From Nocardia niwae NBRC 108934 = DSM 45340 (GTDB lineage: Bacteria; Actinomycetota; Actinomycetes; Mycobacteriales; Mycobacteriaceae): a DNA stretch of 64,000 nt. The notes beneath the pieces are model-generated. The model made no database searches. It saw only the letters and a list, made by a program, of their open reading frames with translations, and was not told the origin of the DNA. Location of the stretch: the NCBI RefSeq assembly GCF_001613465.1, contig NZ_BDCK01000015.1:248001-312000 (forward strand), in the 5' to 3' direction. Below, in pieces: positions 7,953 to 15,509 of the stretch. Positions within the stretch are counted from its first letter, which is position 1. Every line of letters starts with the position of its first letter. Position numbers and translations under genes: made by a program.

Positions 7953-9005
7953 TCAGACCTTCAGAGACGAGATGGTGGTGGACAGGAACCCGGTGACGAT
8001 GCCGGAGGCCGCGGGCACCAGCAGCAGTTTCGAGCCCGCGGGGATGTTCTGCTCACCGAGCTGGTCGTGCAGCACGATGAAATGCGAAGTGGTGGAGGTG
8101 TTTCCGTACTTCTCGATGACCCGCAGGTCCGGCGGCATCGGGCTGCCGAACTCCCGCTCGGCGATCGCGTTCATCCACGGGATGGCGGCGGCGCCGAACT
8201 GATGGTGGATGACGTAGTCGAACTGCTCGTCGGCGAAGGTCTTGCCCTGCGCCTCGAGGAATTTCCGCTGCGTGTTGGTTCCGAGCAGGAAACGGTCTTC
8301 GTTGTGCATCCTGCGGTTGTCGGTGTACATCGCGATGCCCTGCGTCTTACCGCTGGGCATGCCCAGACACAGCTGCGCGTATTCCGCGGCGGTCATCATT
8401 TCGATGTAGTGGATCATGTCGTTTTCGTCGACCGCCTGGTCCAGCACGATCGCGCATCCGGAATCGCCGACGGACAGCGAGGCGAACTGCGGATCGTATT
8501 TCTGGGAAATCTCGGCGACCGCTGTCTCGGCGATCGGAGTAATGGCTTCTCCGCTGACGACGAGACCGTTTCGGACAGCCCCGGACCGGATCATGCGATC
8601 CAGGATGTAGGTTCCGGTGAGCATTCCCGCGCAGGCATTCGCGACATCGAACGTAATGGCGTTCTTGGCACCGATAAGGCGGCTTATCGATCCGGCGAAC
8701 GACGGCTCCAGGTACATTCTGGTCGCATGCTTGCTGCGCGTGATCGAGGCGGAGATGACCACGTCGATATCTTCTGGCGCGTACCGTGACCTGGAAAGAC
8801 AGTCTTCCACAGCCTTGGTGGCGAGGATGAACGAATCCTCGTGACTTTCCGGACGGGTATCGCGCACCCGGCGTTCGCGGACGCCGGTGATTTTCTCCAG
8901 ATCGAACGAAGGCGGCTCTTTCAGGCCGGAGAGCAATTCTGCCGTGGTAAGGACTTTCGAAGGCAGATAGGCGCCGATGGATTCGAAGCGAGAATGGGGA
9001 GACAC
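7953..9005 (-). CDS. nltA: Acyl-CoA condensing thiolase (OleA/LstA/NltA-like)
   Basis: A 350-residue ketosynthase III-fold enzyme. The catalytic residues are visible: Cys125 in NACAG, His268 in HHQFG and Asn302 in KYGNTS, with Glu100 in an LEPS motif. OleA-type enzymes join two fatty acyl-CoAs head to head to give a 2-alkyl-3-ketoacid. The reading frame is open further upstream to 9140. The GTG at 9005 is preferred because AGGAG lies five bases before it and the resulting N-terminus (SPHSRFESIGAYLP) is typical of the family. It is the first gene of the operon, so the 520-bp region upstream should hold the promoter. Confidence 0.9.
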   Translation of the reverse strand: MSPHSRFESIGAYLPSKVLTTAELLSGLKEPPSFDLEKITGVRERRVRDTRPESHEDSFILATKAVEDCLSRSRYAPEDIDVVISASITRSKHATRMYLEPSFAGSISRLIGAKNAITFDVANACAGMLTGTYILDRMIRSGAVRNGLVVSGEAITPIAETAVAEISQKYDPQFASLSVGDSGCAIVLDQAVDENDMIHYIEMMTAAEYAQLCLGMPSGKTQGIAMYTDNRRMHNEDRFLLGTNTQRKFLEAQGKTFADEQFDYVIHHQFGAAAIPWMNAIAEREFGSPMPPDLRVIEKYGNTSTTSHFIVLHDQLGEQNIPAGSKLLLVPAASGIVTGFLSTTISSLKV

Positions 9006-9113
9006 GAGCGCTCCTGAAATCGTTGAGATATACGGTTCCGGATCGACTCTGATCGTCGGTGCAGTGAACACTACCCGACAGTAACAACAAATGGCTATAT
9101 CCCATCCGGCAGC

Positions 9114-9128
9114 TCCGTCTGAGACGGA
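9114..9128. promoter_or_regulatory. Palindrome upstream of nltA
   Basis: TCCGTCT-G-AGACGGA is a perfect 7-bp inverted repeat around one base, about 110 bases before the nltA start. It has the size and symmetry of a TetR- or GntR-type operator. The protein that binds it is unknown. Confidence 0.4.
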
Positions 9129-9161
9129 AATCACTGCCAAGGGTATCTGTTTCGTGAGGTA

Positions 9162-9175
9162 TCACCAACTGGTGA
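9162..9175. promoter_or_regulatory. Second palindrome upstream of nltA
   Basis: TCACCA-AC-TGGTGA is a 6-bp inverted repeat with a 2-base centre, about 160 bases before nltA. Its sequence differs from the palindrome at 9114-9128, so the two would need different regulators. Confidence 0.35.
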
Positions 9176-9524
9176 CCGGCTGGCTATGGCGTTCGCAGTA
9201 TTGCGATGTGAGCTGTCGTTTCGGCCTGTCGGGGCATTTCGTATTCGGAGCCGGGGGCGGTGCCGCGGGCGGGTGAAGGCATGGCTTCGGGAATGGCAAT
9301 CGATCGGCTATTGCCGAATGGTGGTGATTTCTGAGTCGCCGACGGGATGCCTCTCTCGCCGGATGTGAGTGAGTTCACTGTGTAACGGGCGCGGACGCGG
9401 TGCGGATCGCCGCGCTCTCCGCTGGCCGACCGCTCGATGAAAGACGTTGGGGCAGAACGGGAGTCTCCGGACGCGCTTCGCCAGAGCGACGGCATCCCGC
9501 GGGCCGGGCGCCCGGCTTCCGGGT

Positions 9525-10187
9525 TCAGGCTTCGGTGATCAGCGAGGAGCGCGCCGTGGCGATCCGCTCGATGACATCGGCGGCGTGCGCGTCGAAACGC
9601 GCTCGGGAAACCGGGATCTCGCCGTCGAGCCAGGGGCGATAGAGATAGGCGAGCGCGCCGAAGATGGCGCTGGCGTTGAGGGCGTAGTCGTGCTCGTCGG
9701 GCACCGGCTCGGTGTAGTCGCCCGCGCTGATGGTCAAGGCGATCGGCGCGGTGAACAGGCCGATGAGTTCGTTGGCGCGCGGCATCAGCACCGGGGTGGC
9801 CTGCGATTCGACGAACATGATCCGACCGCGGCGACGGTCCGCCAGCAGGTAGTCGGTGAAAACGCCGACCATATGACGGAACATCGCCTCGCGTTCGATG
9901 GGCGCGTTGGGCAACTCGTCGAGGAGCCGGTCGCGCGCACCCAGCACCACGGTGTCCAGCACGGTCGTCAGTAGCGCGTCCAGGTTGGCGAAGCTCTCGT
10001 AGAAGTAGCGCTCGGTGAGCCCGGCCTGCCTGCAGACGCCGCGCATGGACGTCTCGGCCGCGCCCACGGTCGCCATCAGCTCCGTGCACGCCTCGATCAG
10101 CTGTTCCCGGCGTGCGGCGACACGGTCGGCGGGGGATTGCCCGCGCCAGCGGCGCATGCCGGGAATCGACCCGTCGCCTTCGTCCAT
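9525..10187 (-). CDS. TetR-family transcriptional regulator
   Basis: A 220-residue regulator with an N-terminal TetR helix-turn-helix (about residues 22-70; the recognition helix region includes RQAGLTERYFYESF) and a C-terminal ligand domain without recognisable motif. The ATG at 10187 has AGAGGA about ten bases upstream. It is divergent from the diiron hydrolase operon, and the 104-bp gap holds a strong operator-like repeat, so local repression of that operon and of itself is likely. Control of the beta-lactone operon, which lies downstream of it on the same strand, is also possible; the operator seen at 10215-10248 is not repeated upstream of nltA. Confidence 0.93.
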   Translation of the reverse strand: MDEGDGSIPGMRRWRGQSPADRVAARREQLIEACTELMATVGAAETSMRGVCRQAGLTERYFYESFANLDALLTTVLDTVVLGARDRLLDELPNAPIEREAMFRHMVGVFTDYLLADRRRGRIMFVESQATPVLMPRANELIGLFTAPIALTISAGDYTEPVPDEHDYALNASAIFGALAYLYRPWLDGEIPVSRARFDAHAADVIERIATARSSLITEA

Positions 10188-10214
10188 GGCGTCATCCTCT
10201 CATAGCGTCCGAAT

Positions 10215-10248
10215 TGACATCATGTGATGTTGACAGCATGTGATGTCA
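10215..10248. promoter_or_regulatory. Operator-like repeats between tetR and the diiron operon
   Basis: TGACATCA (10215-10222) and TGATGTCA (10241-10248) form an inverted repeat. Inside, CATGTGATGT occurs twice, at 10221-10230 and 10237-10246, 16 bases apart. The left half alone (ACATCA-TG-TGATGT) is also a near-perfect dyad. Two TetR dimers could bind here. It lies 28 bases from the tetR start and 44 bases before the hydrolase start. Confidence 0.65.
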
Positions 10249-10291
10249 CCAATACATTGCGAAGACGCCGATCGATCACGAGGGGTGCGAG

Positions 10292-11167
10292 ATGGGTTCT
10301 GCCGTATACGCCGACCAGGCACACGCCATCAACGCGCGGGCCGTGGAATTCGATTTCGCCACGGTGCCGATGCACTACATTCCCGGCGAGGCGATGGCCA
10401 CCCACATCATCAACGTGATGCACCTGGTGCTGCCCGAAGGCGAGCGCGCGATGGCGCAGGCCCTGGCGGAGGCGTTACCCCTGATCGACGACGAGCGGTT
10501 ACGCGAGGAGGTCCGCGGCTTCATCGGCCAGGAGTCCATGCATGCCAGTTCGCACGAGAAAGCCCGGGAGCAATTGGAGCGGCTCGGCCTGGAGGTCGGT
10601 CCGATGGTCGACCGTGTCACCTGGCTGGTCGATCGAATCCTCGGCGACCACGGACTCACCGGCCGGGCCAAGCGCGAGTGGTTGTGCGAGCGGCTGGCGT
10701 TGTTCGCGGGCATGGAGCACTACACCGCTGTCATCGGCGAGTGGCTGCTGACCAACGACAAGCTCGAAGCCAAGGGCATGCACCCGGCGATGCTCGACCT
10801 GATCCGCTGGCACGGCGCCGAGGAGGTCGAGCATCGCAGCGTCGTCTACGACGCGTACATGCACGTCGACGGCGGTTACGCGCGCAAGGCGCGCCAGGCT
10901 CTGCTCGCCGGTACGGGATTGCTGGTCTTGTTCGTCATATCGGGCGGTTACCTGTTCCACAAGGACCCGTCGAAGCACAAAGGACGATTCTGGCCGCTGC
11001 AACTGGCCAGCGCGTCGGTGCGCGGTGTGGTGCCGAGCTTCACGACGTTCTTCACCGAGATCCCGCGGTATCTGCGGCCGGGCTTCCACCCGTCGCAACT
11101 CGGCCCGATGGACAACGCGCTGCGGTACCTCGCGCAGTCGCCCGCGGCACGGGCGGCGGGCGCGTGA
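10292..11167 (+). CDS. Ferritin-like metal-dependent hydrolase family protein (PF10118-type)
   Basis: A 291-residue protein of the family annotated as predicted metal-dependent hydrolase. Glu/His-rich helices suggest a diiron site: GQESMHASSH near residue 72, MEHYTA near 147 and EEVEHRS near 181. The residues after 205 are hydrophobic and may contact the membrane (GLLVLFVISGGYLF). The gene is first in an operon with a ferredoxin reductase, a flavin monooxygenase and an SDR. A diiron oxygenase or desaturase fed by the neighbouring reductase is therefore a reasonable reading, but the hydrolase name is only family tradition and no activity is shown. Confidence 0.85.
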   Translation: MGSAVYADQAHAINARAVEFDFATVPMHYIPGEAMATHIINVMHLVLPEGERAMAQALAEALPLIDDERLREEVRGFIGQESMHASSHEKAREQLERLGLEVGPMVDRVTWLVDRILGDHGLTGRAKREWLCERLALFAGMEHYTAVIGEWLLTNDKLEAKGMHPAMLDLIRWHGAEEVEHRSVVYDAYMHVDGGYARKARQALLAGTGLLVLFVISGGYLFHKDPSKHKGRFWPLQLASASVRGVVPSFTTFFTEIPRYLRPGFHPSQLGPMDNALRYLAQSPAARAAGA

Positions 11168-12234
11168 CCGCCGTCGGGGAGCAATTCCAGCCAGGGGGCG
11201 CCCTGCGGCTGATCGGCTCGGCGGCCGACGCCTACAAGCGCCTGTTCGCCGCGAGCGATGCCGCGCTACTGCTTTCGCGGCCCAATCCGGTTCGGCGCAC
11301 GGGCTACGAATTCGAGGTTGCGGTCGACCGGATCGGCTACGAGGCCGACGATGTGGTGAGTGTGTGGCTGCGCCACCCGGATGGCGGTCCGCTGCCCGCT
11401 TGGACGCCCGGCGCGCACTTGGACGTCGTGCTGCCGTCCGGTCGTCAGCGGCAGTACTCGCTCAGCAACGACCCCGCCGACCGCGGGTTCTATCGCATCG
11501 CCGTGCGTCTCATCGCCGACGGCGAGGGCGGTTCCGTGGAGATCCACCGGGAATTGCGGGTCGGCGACCGGCTGGTCGTCCGCGGTCCGCGCAACGCCTT
11601 CCCCTTCGTCGAGGCGCCATGTTACCTGTTCGTCGCGGGCGGCATCGGGATCACGCCGATCCTGCCGATGGTCGCCGCGGCCGAGCGCGCGGGCGTGCCC
11701 TGGCGGCTTATGTACCTGGGCCGGGCCAGATCCCGCATGCCGTTCCTGTACGACTTGGCCCGCTACACCGGCGGAGATGTCGTGGTGCGCCCGGACGACG
11801 AGTTCGGCGTACCCGACGCGCGGATGATCTTCGAGCAGACCCCGCCCGGCGCCGCGGTCTATGTCTGCGGGCCGCCGCCGCTGGCCGAGGCCGCGCGGGC
11901 GGTGCTCGCCCTGCACGATCCGACGGCCTCGCTGCACACCGAGCGGTTCTCGCCATTGCCCGTGCGAGATGGGGAGCCGTTCCGGATCAGGTTGCATCGC
12001 AGCGGTTTCGACGTGGAGGTCGCCGCCGACGAGTCCGCGCTCAGCGCGATCCGCCGCGTGCTGCCCGGCGTCGCCTACTCCTGTCAGCAGGGCTTCTGCG
12101 GCACTTGCAAGACGCGGGTGCTCGCGGGGGCGGTGGAACACCGCGACCGGTCGCTGCTCGAGTCCGAGCGCGCGGGGGCGATGCTGACCTGCGTCTCCCG
12201 GGCGCGCGGCGGCGAACTCGAACTGGATCTGTGA
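11164..12234 (+). CDS. FNR-type ferredoxin reductase with C-terminal 2Fe-2S domain
   Basis: A 356-residue protein like phthalate dioxygenase reductase and vanillate demethylase reductase. An FAD/FMN-binding domain (RQYSLSN, about residues 98-104) and an NAD(P)-binding domain (AGGIGITP near 160; YVCGPPPL near 236) are followed by a plant-type [2Fe-2S] ferredoxin domain with Cys307, Cys312, Cys315 and Cys343. It passes electrons from NAD(P)H to an oxygenase. The GTG start overlaps the stop of the diiron protein (GTGA at 11164-11167), so that protein is the obvious electron acceptor. Confidence 0.93.
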   Translation: MTAVGEQFQPGGALRLIGSAADAYKRLFAASDAALLLSRPNPVRRTGYEFEVAVDRIGYEADDVVSVWLRHPDGGPLPAWTPGAHLDVVLPSGRQRQYSLSNDPADRGFYRIAVRLIADGEGGSVEIHRELRVGDRLVVRGPRNAFPFVEAPCYLFVAGGIGITPILPMVAAAERAGVPWRLMYLGRARSRMPFLYDLARYTGGDVVVRPDDEFGVPDARMIFEQTPPGAAVYVCGPPPLAEAARAVLALHDPTASLHTERFSPLPVRDGEPFRIRLHRSGFDVEVAADESALSAIRRVLPGVAYSCQQGFCGTCKTRVLAGAVEHRDRSLLESERAGAMLTCVSRARGGELELDL

Positions 12235-12272
12235 ACTCGGCGGGCAACGGCGCCCGCGGGCGGGAGGAAGAC

Positions 12273-13745
12273 ATGGCGGTGGCTGCGAACCCGGAACACG
12301 TTCCGATCGCGGTGATCGGGGCCGGGATAGCCGGGATCGCCCTGGCGGTCGCGCTGCGCGAAGCGGGCATCGAGGATTTCGTGCTGCTCGAGCGTGCGGA
12401 CGATCTCGGCGGCACCTGGCGGGCGAACACCTACCCGGGCTGCGCCTGCGACGTGCCCTCGCATCTGTATTCGTACTCTTTCGCGCCCAATCCGAACTGG
12501 TCGCGTACCTATGGCACGCAGCAGGAGATCCTCGCCTACCTCCGGTCGGTCGCGACGCGCCACGACGTGCTGCGCCACATGCGGTTCGGCGTCGAAGTGC
12601 ACGAGGCGCGCTGGGACGACGCGGCCACGCGGTGGCGGCTGCGCACCGGTCGCGGTGACCTGACCGCGGATGTGCTGGTCTCCGCCGTGGGGCCGTTCAG
12701 TGAGGCGCAGATTCCGCGGCTGCCGGGCGCGGAGACCTTCGAAGGCACGCAATTCCATTCGCTGCACTGGGATCACGAGCACGACCTCACCGGCGAGCGC
12801 GTCGCGGTGATCGGCACGGGCGCGTCGGCCGTGCAGTTCATCCCCGAGATCCAGCCGGTGGTGGGCGAGCTGACCGTGTTCCAGCGCTCGGCGCCGTGGA
12901 TCGTGTCGCGGCTGGATCGGCGCACGCGGCCCGCCGAACGCGCTCTGCTGCGCCGGGTGCCCGCGCTCGGCAAGGCCATCCGCGGGCTGTGCTACACCGG
13001 CATCGAAGGGTTCGGCCTGGTCGGGTTCGTGGACAAGCGTTTCCGGCATCCGTACGAGGCGCTGGGCAGACTCCAGCTGCTGCGCCAGGTTCGCGATCCG
13101 GAGCTGCGTCGCAAACTCACTCCGGATTACGTCATCGGGTGCAAGCGGGCGATTTTCTCCGACGCCTATTACCCGGCGCTGACCCGGCCGAACGTGAAGG
13201 TGGTGACCGAGGGCATCCGCGAGATCCGTGCCCGCTCGATCGTCACCGCCGACGGCGCGGAGCATCCCGTGGACACGATCATCTGGGGTACCGGATTCGG
13301 TGTTCCCCCTGCGGTTTTCGACCGCGTGTACGGTATCGGCGGGCGCTCGATCGGCGACCGCTACCGGGAGCGGCCCAGCAGCTACCTCGGTGCGGCCATG
13401 GCGGGCTTCCCCAACTTCTTCTGCACGCTGGGACCGTTCGGTGCGGCGGGCAATCAGTCCGCGATCTATATGATCGAGGCGCAGGTGCGCTATATCGTCG
13501 ATGCCGTGACCACCATGCGTGCGCAGAACATCCAGCGGATCGATGTGCGCGAGGAGGCGCAGCGAGCCTTCCTCGACGAGGTGACCGAGCGCAGCCGCGA
13601 CACCGCCTGGCTGACCGGCGGGTGCCGCAGCTACTACCAGACCGCCGACGGCGGCAATGCCGGCCTGTACCCGAACTGGAGCTTCGAATACCGCCGTCGC
13701 ACAAGCCGTTTCGATCCGGCTTCCTACCGGCTGCGGGCCGGGTGA
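12273..13745 (+). CDS. Flavin-containing monooxygenase, Baeyer-Villiger type
   Basis: A 490-residue FAD/NADPH enzyme. The N-terminal FAD motif is GAGIAGIAL (Gly16, Gly18, Gly21), the Baeyer-Villiger fingerprint FxGxxxHxxxW is at residues 156-166, and a second nucleotide motif (GTGASA) follows at about 185. These enzymes insert oxygen into ketones or oxidise heteroatoms. GGGAGGAAG lies just before the ATG, which supports this start. The stop overlaps the SDR start by 4 bases. Paired with an alcohol dehydrogenase-type SDR, it could turn an alcohol into a ketone and then an ester; the substrate is unknown. Confidence 0.92.
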   Translation: MAVAANPEHVPIAVIGAGIAGIALAVALREAGIEDFVLLERADDLGGTWRANTYPGCACDVPSHLYSYSFAPNPNWSRTYGTQQEILAYLRSVATRHDVLRHMRFGVEVHEARWDDAATRWRLRTGRGDLTADVLVSAVGPFSEAQIPRLPGAETFEGTQFHSLHWDHEHDLTGERVAVIGTGASAVQFIPEIQPVVGELTVFQRSAPWIVSRLDRRTRPAERALLRRVPALGKAIRGLCYTGIEGFGLVGFVDKRFRHPYEALGRLQLLRQVRDPELRRKLTPDYVIGCKRAIFSDAYYPALTRPNVKVVTEGIREIRARSIVTADGAEHPVDTIIWGTGFGVPPAVFDRVYGIGGRSIGDRYRERPSSYLGAAMAGFPNFFCTLGPFGAAGNQSAIYMIEAQVRYIVDAVTTMRAQNIQRIDVREEAQRAFLDEVTERSRDTAWLTGGCRSYYQTADGGNAGLYPNWSFEYRRRTSRFDPASYRLRAG

Positions 13746-14662
13746 GGGCCGTGGTCGTCGACCTGCTGCGGCAGTTGCTGTCCCCGCCTGCCGACAACCG
13801 CCTCGATGTCCGCGACCGGGTGGCCGTGATCACCGGCGCGGGCACCGGCATCGGCCGGGCGCTGGCCGAAAAGCTCTACGCCTGCGGTGCATCGGTGGCG
13901 CTCATCGACATCGACCAGGCCGCCGCCGCGGCCGTCGGACGCTCGATGGGGGAGCGGGCGCTGGCGGTGCGCGCGGACGTCTCCGATCGAATCGGCATGC
14001 GCGAAGCCATCTCCCGGGTGCGTGAACGTTTCGGGCGGATCGACGTCGTCGTCGCCAACGCGGGCGTGGCGCCCGAGCCCGCCACGATCCGGACGATGAA
14101 TCCCGGCGACTTCGACCGGGTCATCGGCATCAACGTGACCGGCGTGTTCAACACCGTGCATCCGGCGCTCGACGACATCGTCGCCACGAAAGGGCACGTC
14201 GTCGTGGTCTCCTCCGCCGCGGCGTTCGCGCCGGGCATGGCCGGTTCGCCCTACATGGTGAGCAAGGCCGCCGTCGAGCAGTTCGGGCGGGCGCTGCGAG
14301 TGGAGCTGGCCGCGGTCGGCGCGACCGCGGGCGTGGCGTACTTCGGCATCGTCGACACCGGGATGACCCACGGCACCCTCGACGAGGACGAGCTGGGCGC
14401 GTCCTTGGGCGCGTTGCTGCCGTGGCCGCTCAATGTGCGCATCACCGTGCGCGACGCGGCGGAGTCCATCGCCGACGGCATCGCCCGTCGCGCGGCGCGC
14501 ACCATCGCGCCGCCGCAGTGGGAGCCCTACGCGCTGTTGCGCGGCGTCGTCAACGTAGTGCTGGACAACAGGCTGGCGCGGGACCCGCGCGTGCACGACC
14601 TGATCCATCGCGTCGAACAGCGGATTCCCGACAGCCAACCCGGCACGCCCGTACCGCGCTGA
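13742..14662 (+). CDS. Short-chain dehydrogenase/reductase
   Basis: A 306-residue classical SDR. The cofactor motif TGAGTGIG is at residues 31-38, NAG follows near 104, and the catalytic YxxxK is Tyr171-Lys175 with an upstream Ser pair. The protein has about 20 extra N-terminal residues and a C-terminal extension of 50-60 residues compared with the core fold. The GTG start overlaps the monooxygenase stop (GTGA); a second GTG at 13751 is an alternative. It ends the redox operon and converges on the second TetR gene. Confidence 0.9.
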   Translation: MRAVVVDLLRQLLSPPADNRLDVRDRVAVITGAGTGIGRALAEKLYACGASVALIDIDQAAAAAVGRSMGERALAVRADVSDRIGMREAISRVRERFGRIDVVVANAGVAPEPATIRTMNPGDFDRVIGINVTGVFNTVHPALDDIVATKGHVVVVSSAAAFAPGMAGSPYMVSKAAVEQFGRALRVELAAVGATAGVAYFGIVDTGMTHGTLDEDELGASLGALLPWPLNVRITVRDAAESIADGIARRAARTIAPPQWEPYALLRGVVNVVLDNRLARDPRVHDLIHRVEQRIPDSQPGTPVPR

Positions 14663-14678
14663 CGCGCGCGGGCCCGGT

Positions 14679-15362
14679 CTACGGCTCGGCGGGGAAGATC
14701 GTGGGCAGCGTCAACGCGTACTCCACATCCACCCGCGTGCCGAGCGTCGTGAGCAGCACCCGGATCATCGTCAGGCGTGCCGCGGCGACGGTATCCGCGT
14801 CGGGTTCGGCGCCGGGGGCGGTGCCCGCGGAGATCCGGTAGACGACGTACTCGCACACATGCAGGGCGGCGTCCAGGTCGAGCGGGCTCGGCACCGGGCG
14901 GCCCAGCTCGGCGAACGTCTCGCGCACCAGGGCGCGGATGTCGTCGAGCGCGCGCTCCCGGTAGGCCGACACCGGCGAGCCGGGGTCGTGCAGCTCGGCG
15001 AACAGCGGCCGCAGCATGGGGCCGTGCCCGCGCGCCCAGTCCAGATACGCGTCGATCAGCCGGATGCCCAGCTCGACCGGCTCGTCGGTGCCGGTCAGCG
15101 CCGTGCGGATGCCGCCGACCAGCCCGTCGTTGGAGCTGTCGAGCACAGCCAGCAGCGGTTCGTTCGCGTTGGCGAAGTAGCGGTAGAAGGTCGGCCGGGC
15201 CAAGCCCGCCTGCTCGATGATCTGCGCGACGCTCAGTCCGCGGGAACCGGTGCGGGTGAACACTTCCGCGGTCGCGAACACGATCCGGGCGCGCACCTCC
15301 TCGGCCTGTTCCCGGGTCTGGGGCGGCCTGCCCCGCCGCGCGGCCGTCGGCTCAGCCTGCAT
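14679..15362 (-). CDS. TetR-family transcriptional regulator
   Basis: A 227-residue regulator with an RRGRPP basic arm, a helix-turn-helix around residues 25-70 (SVAQIIEQAGLARPTFYRYF) and a C-terminal ligand domain. It is divergent from the aldehyde dehydrogenase/SDR pair across a 147-bp gap, which marks that pair as its probable target. Cognate ligand unknown. Confidence 0.93.
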   Translation of the reverse strand: MQAEPTAARRGRPPQTREQAEEVRARIVFATAEVFTRTGSRGLSVAQIIEQAGLARPTFYRYFANANEPLLAVLDSSNDGLVGGIRTALTGTDEPVELGIRLIDAYLDWARGHGPMLRPLFAELHDPGSPVSAYRERALDDIRALVRETFAELGRPVPSPLDLDAALHVCEYVVYRISAGTAPGAEPDADTVAAARLTMIRVLLTTLGTRVDVEYALTLPTIFPAEP

Positions 15363-15415
15363 AGTGCCGCCTCACAATGCGGCCCCCGAGGGATCTGTGC
15401 GCCACGACGAACAGC

Positions 15416-15446
15416 TTGACACGAGCAGTGACATAGACATTAATCT
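15416..15446 (+). promoter_or_regulatory. Putative promoter of the aldehyde dehydrogenase gene
   Basis: TTGACA at 15416-15421 is a perfect -35 element. ATTAAT (15439-15444, spacing 17) or TAATCT (15441-15446, spacing 19) could be the -10. It lies in the AT-rich centre of the gap between tetR and the dehydrogenase, where the repressor would also bind. Confidence 0.45.
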
Positions 15447-15509
15447 AACACCACTGTTCATTTAATTGGGCGCGCGCGGCGCGGCCCATCGTTCTCGAGA
15501 GGGCCGACC

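Larger units (their letters stand above)
9006..9524. promoter_or_regulatory. Upstream region of the beta-lactone operon
   Basis: No gene is supported in these 519 bases. The part nearest nltA is less GC-rich than its surroundings and should contain the operon promoter; TATATC on the minus strand near 9027-9032 is a possible -10, without a convincing -35. Two palindromes are listed separately. The half nearest the TetR gene shows nothing I can interpret. Confidence 0.5.

Noticed and set aside
10240..12234. Apparent fusion of the diiron protein and the reductase
   Set aside because: The part before 11164 is in a different frame from the real diiron gene, which ends at 11167 in its own frame.
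11025..13745. Apparent 906-residue fusion of ferredoxin reductase and monooxygenase
   Set aside because: The first 416 residues are an out-of-frame reading of the reductase gene. The monooxygenase has its own strong ribosome site and ATG at 12273.
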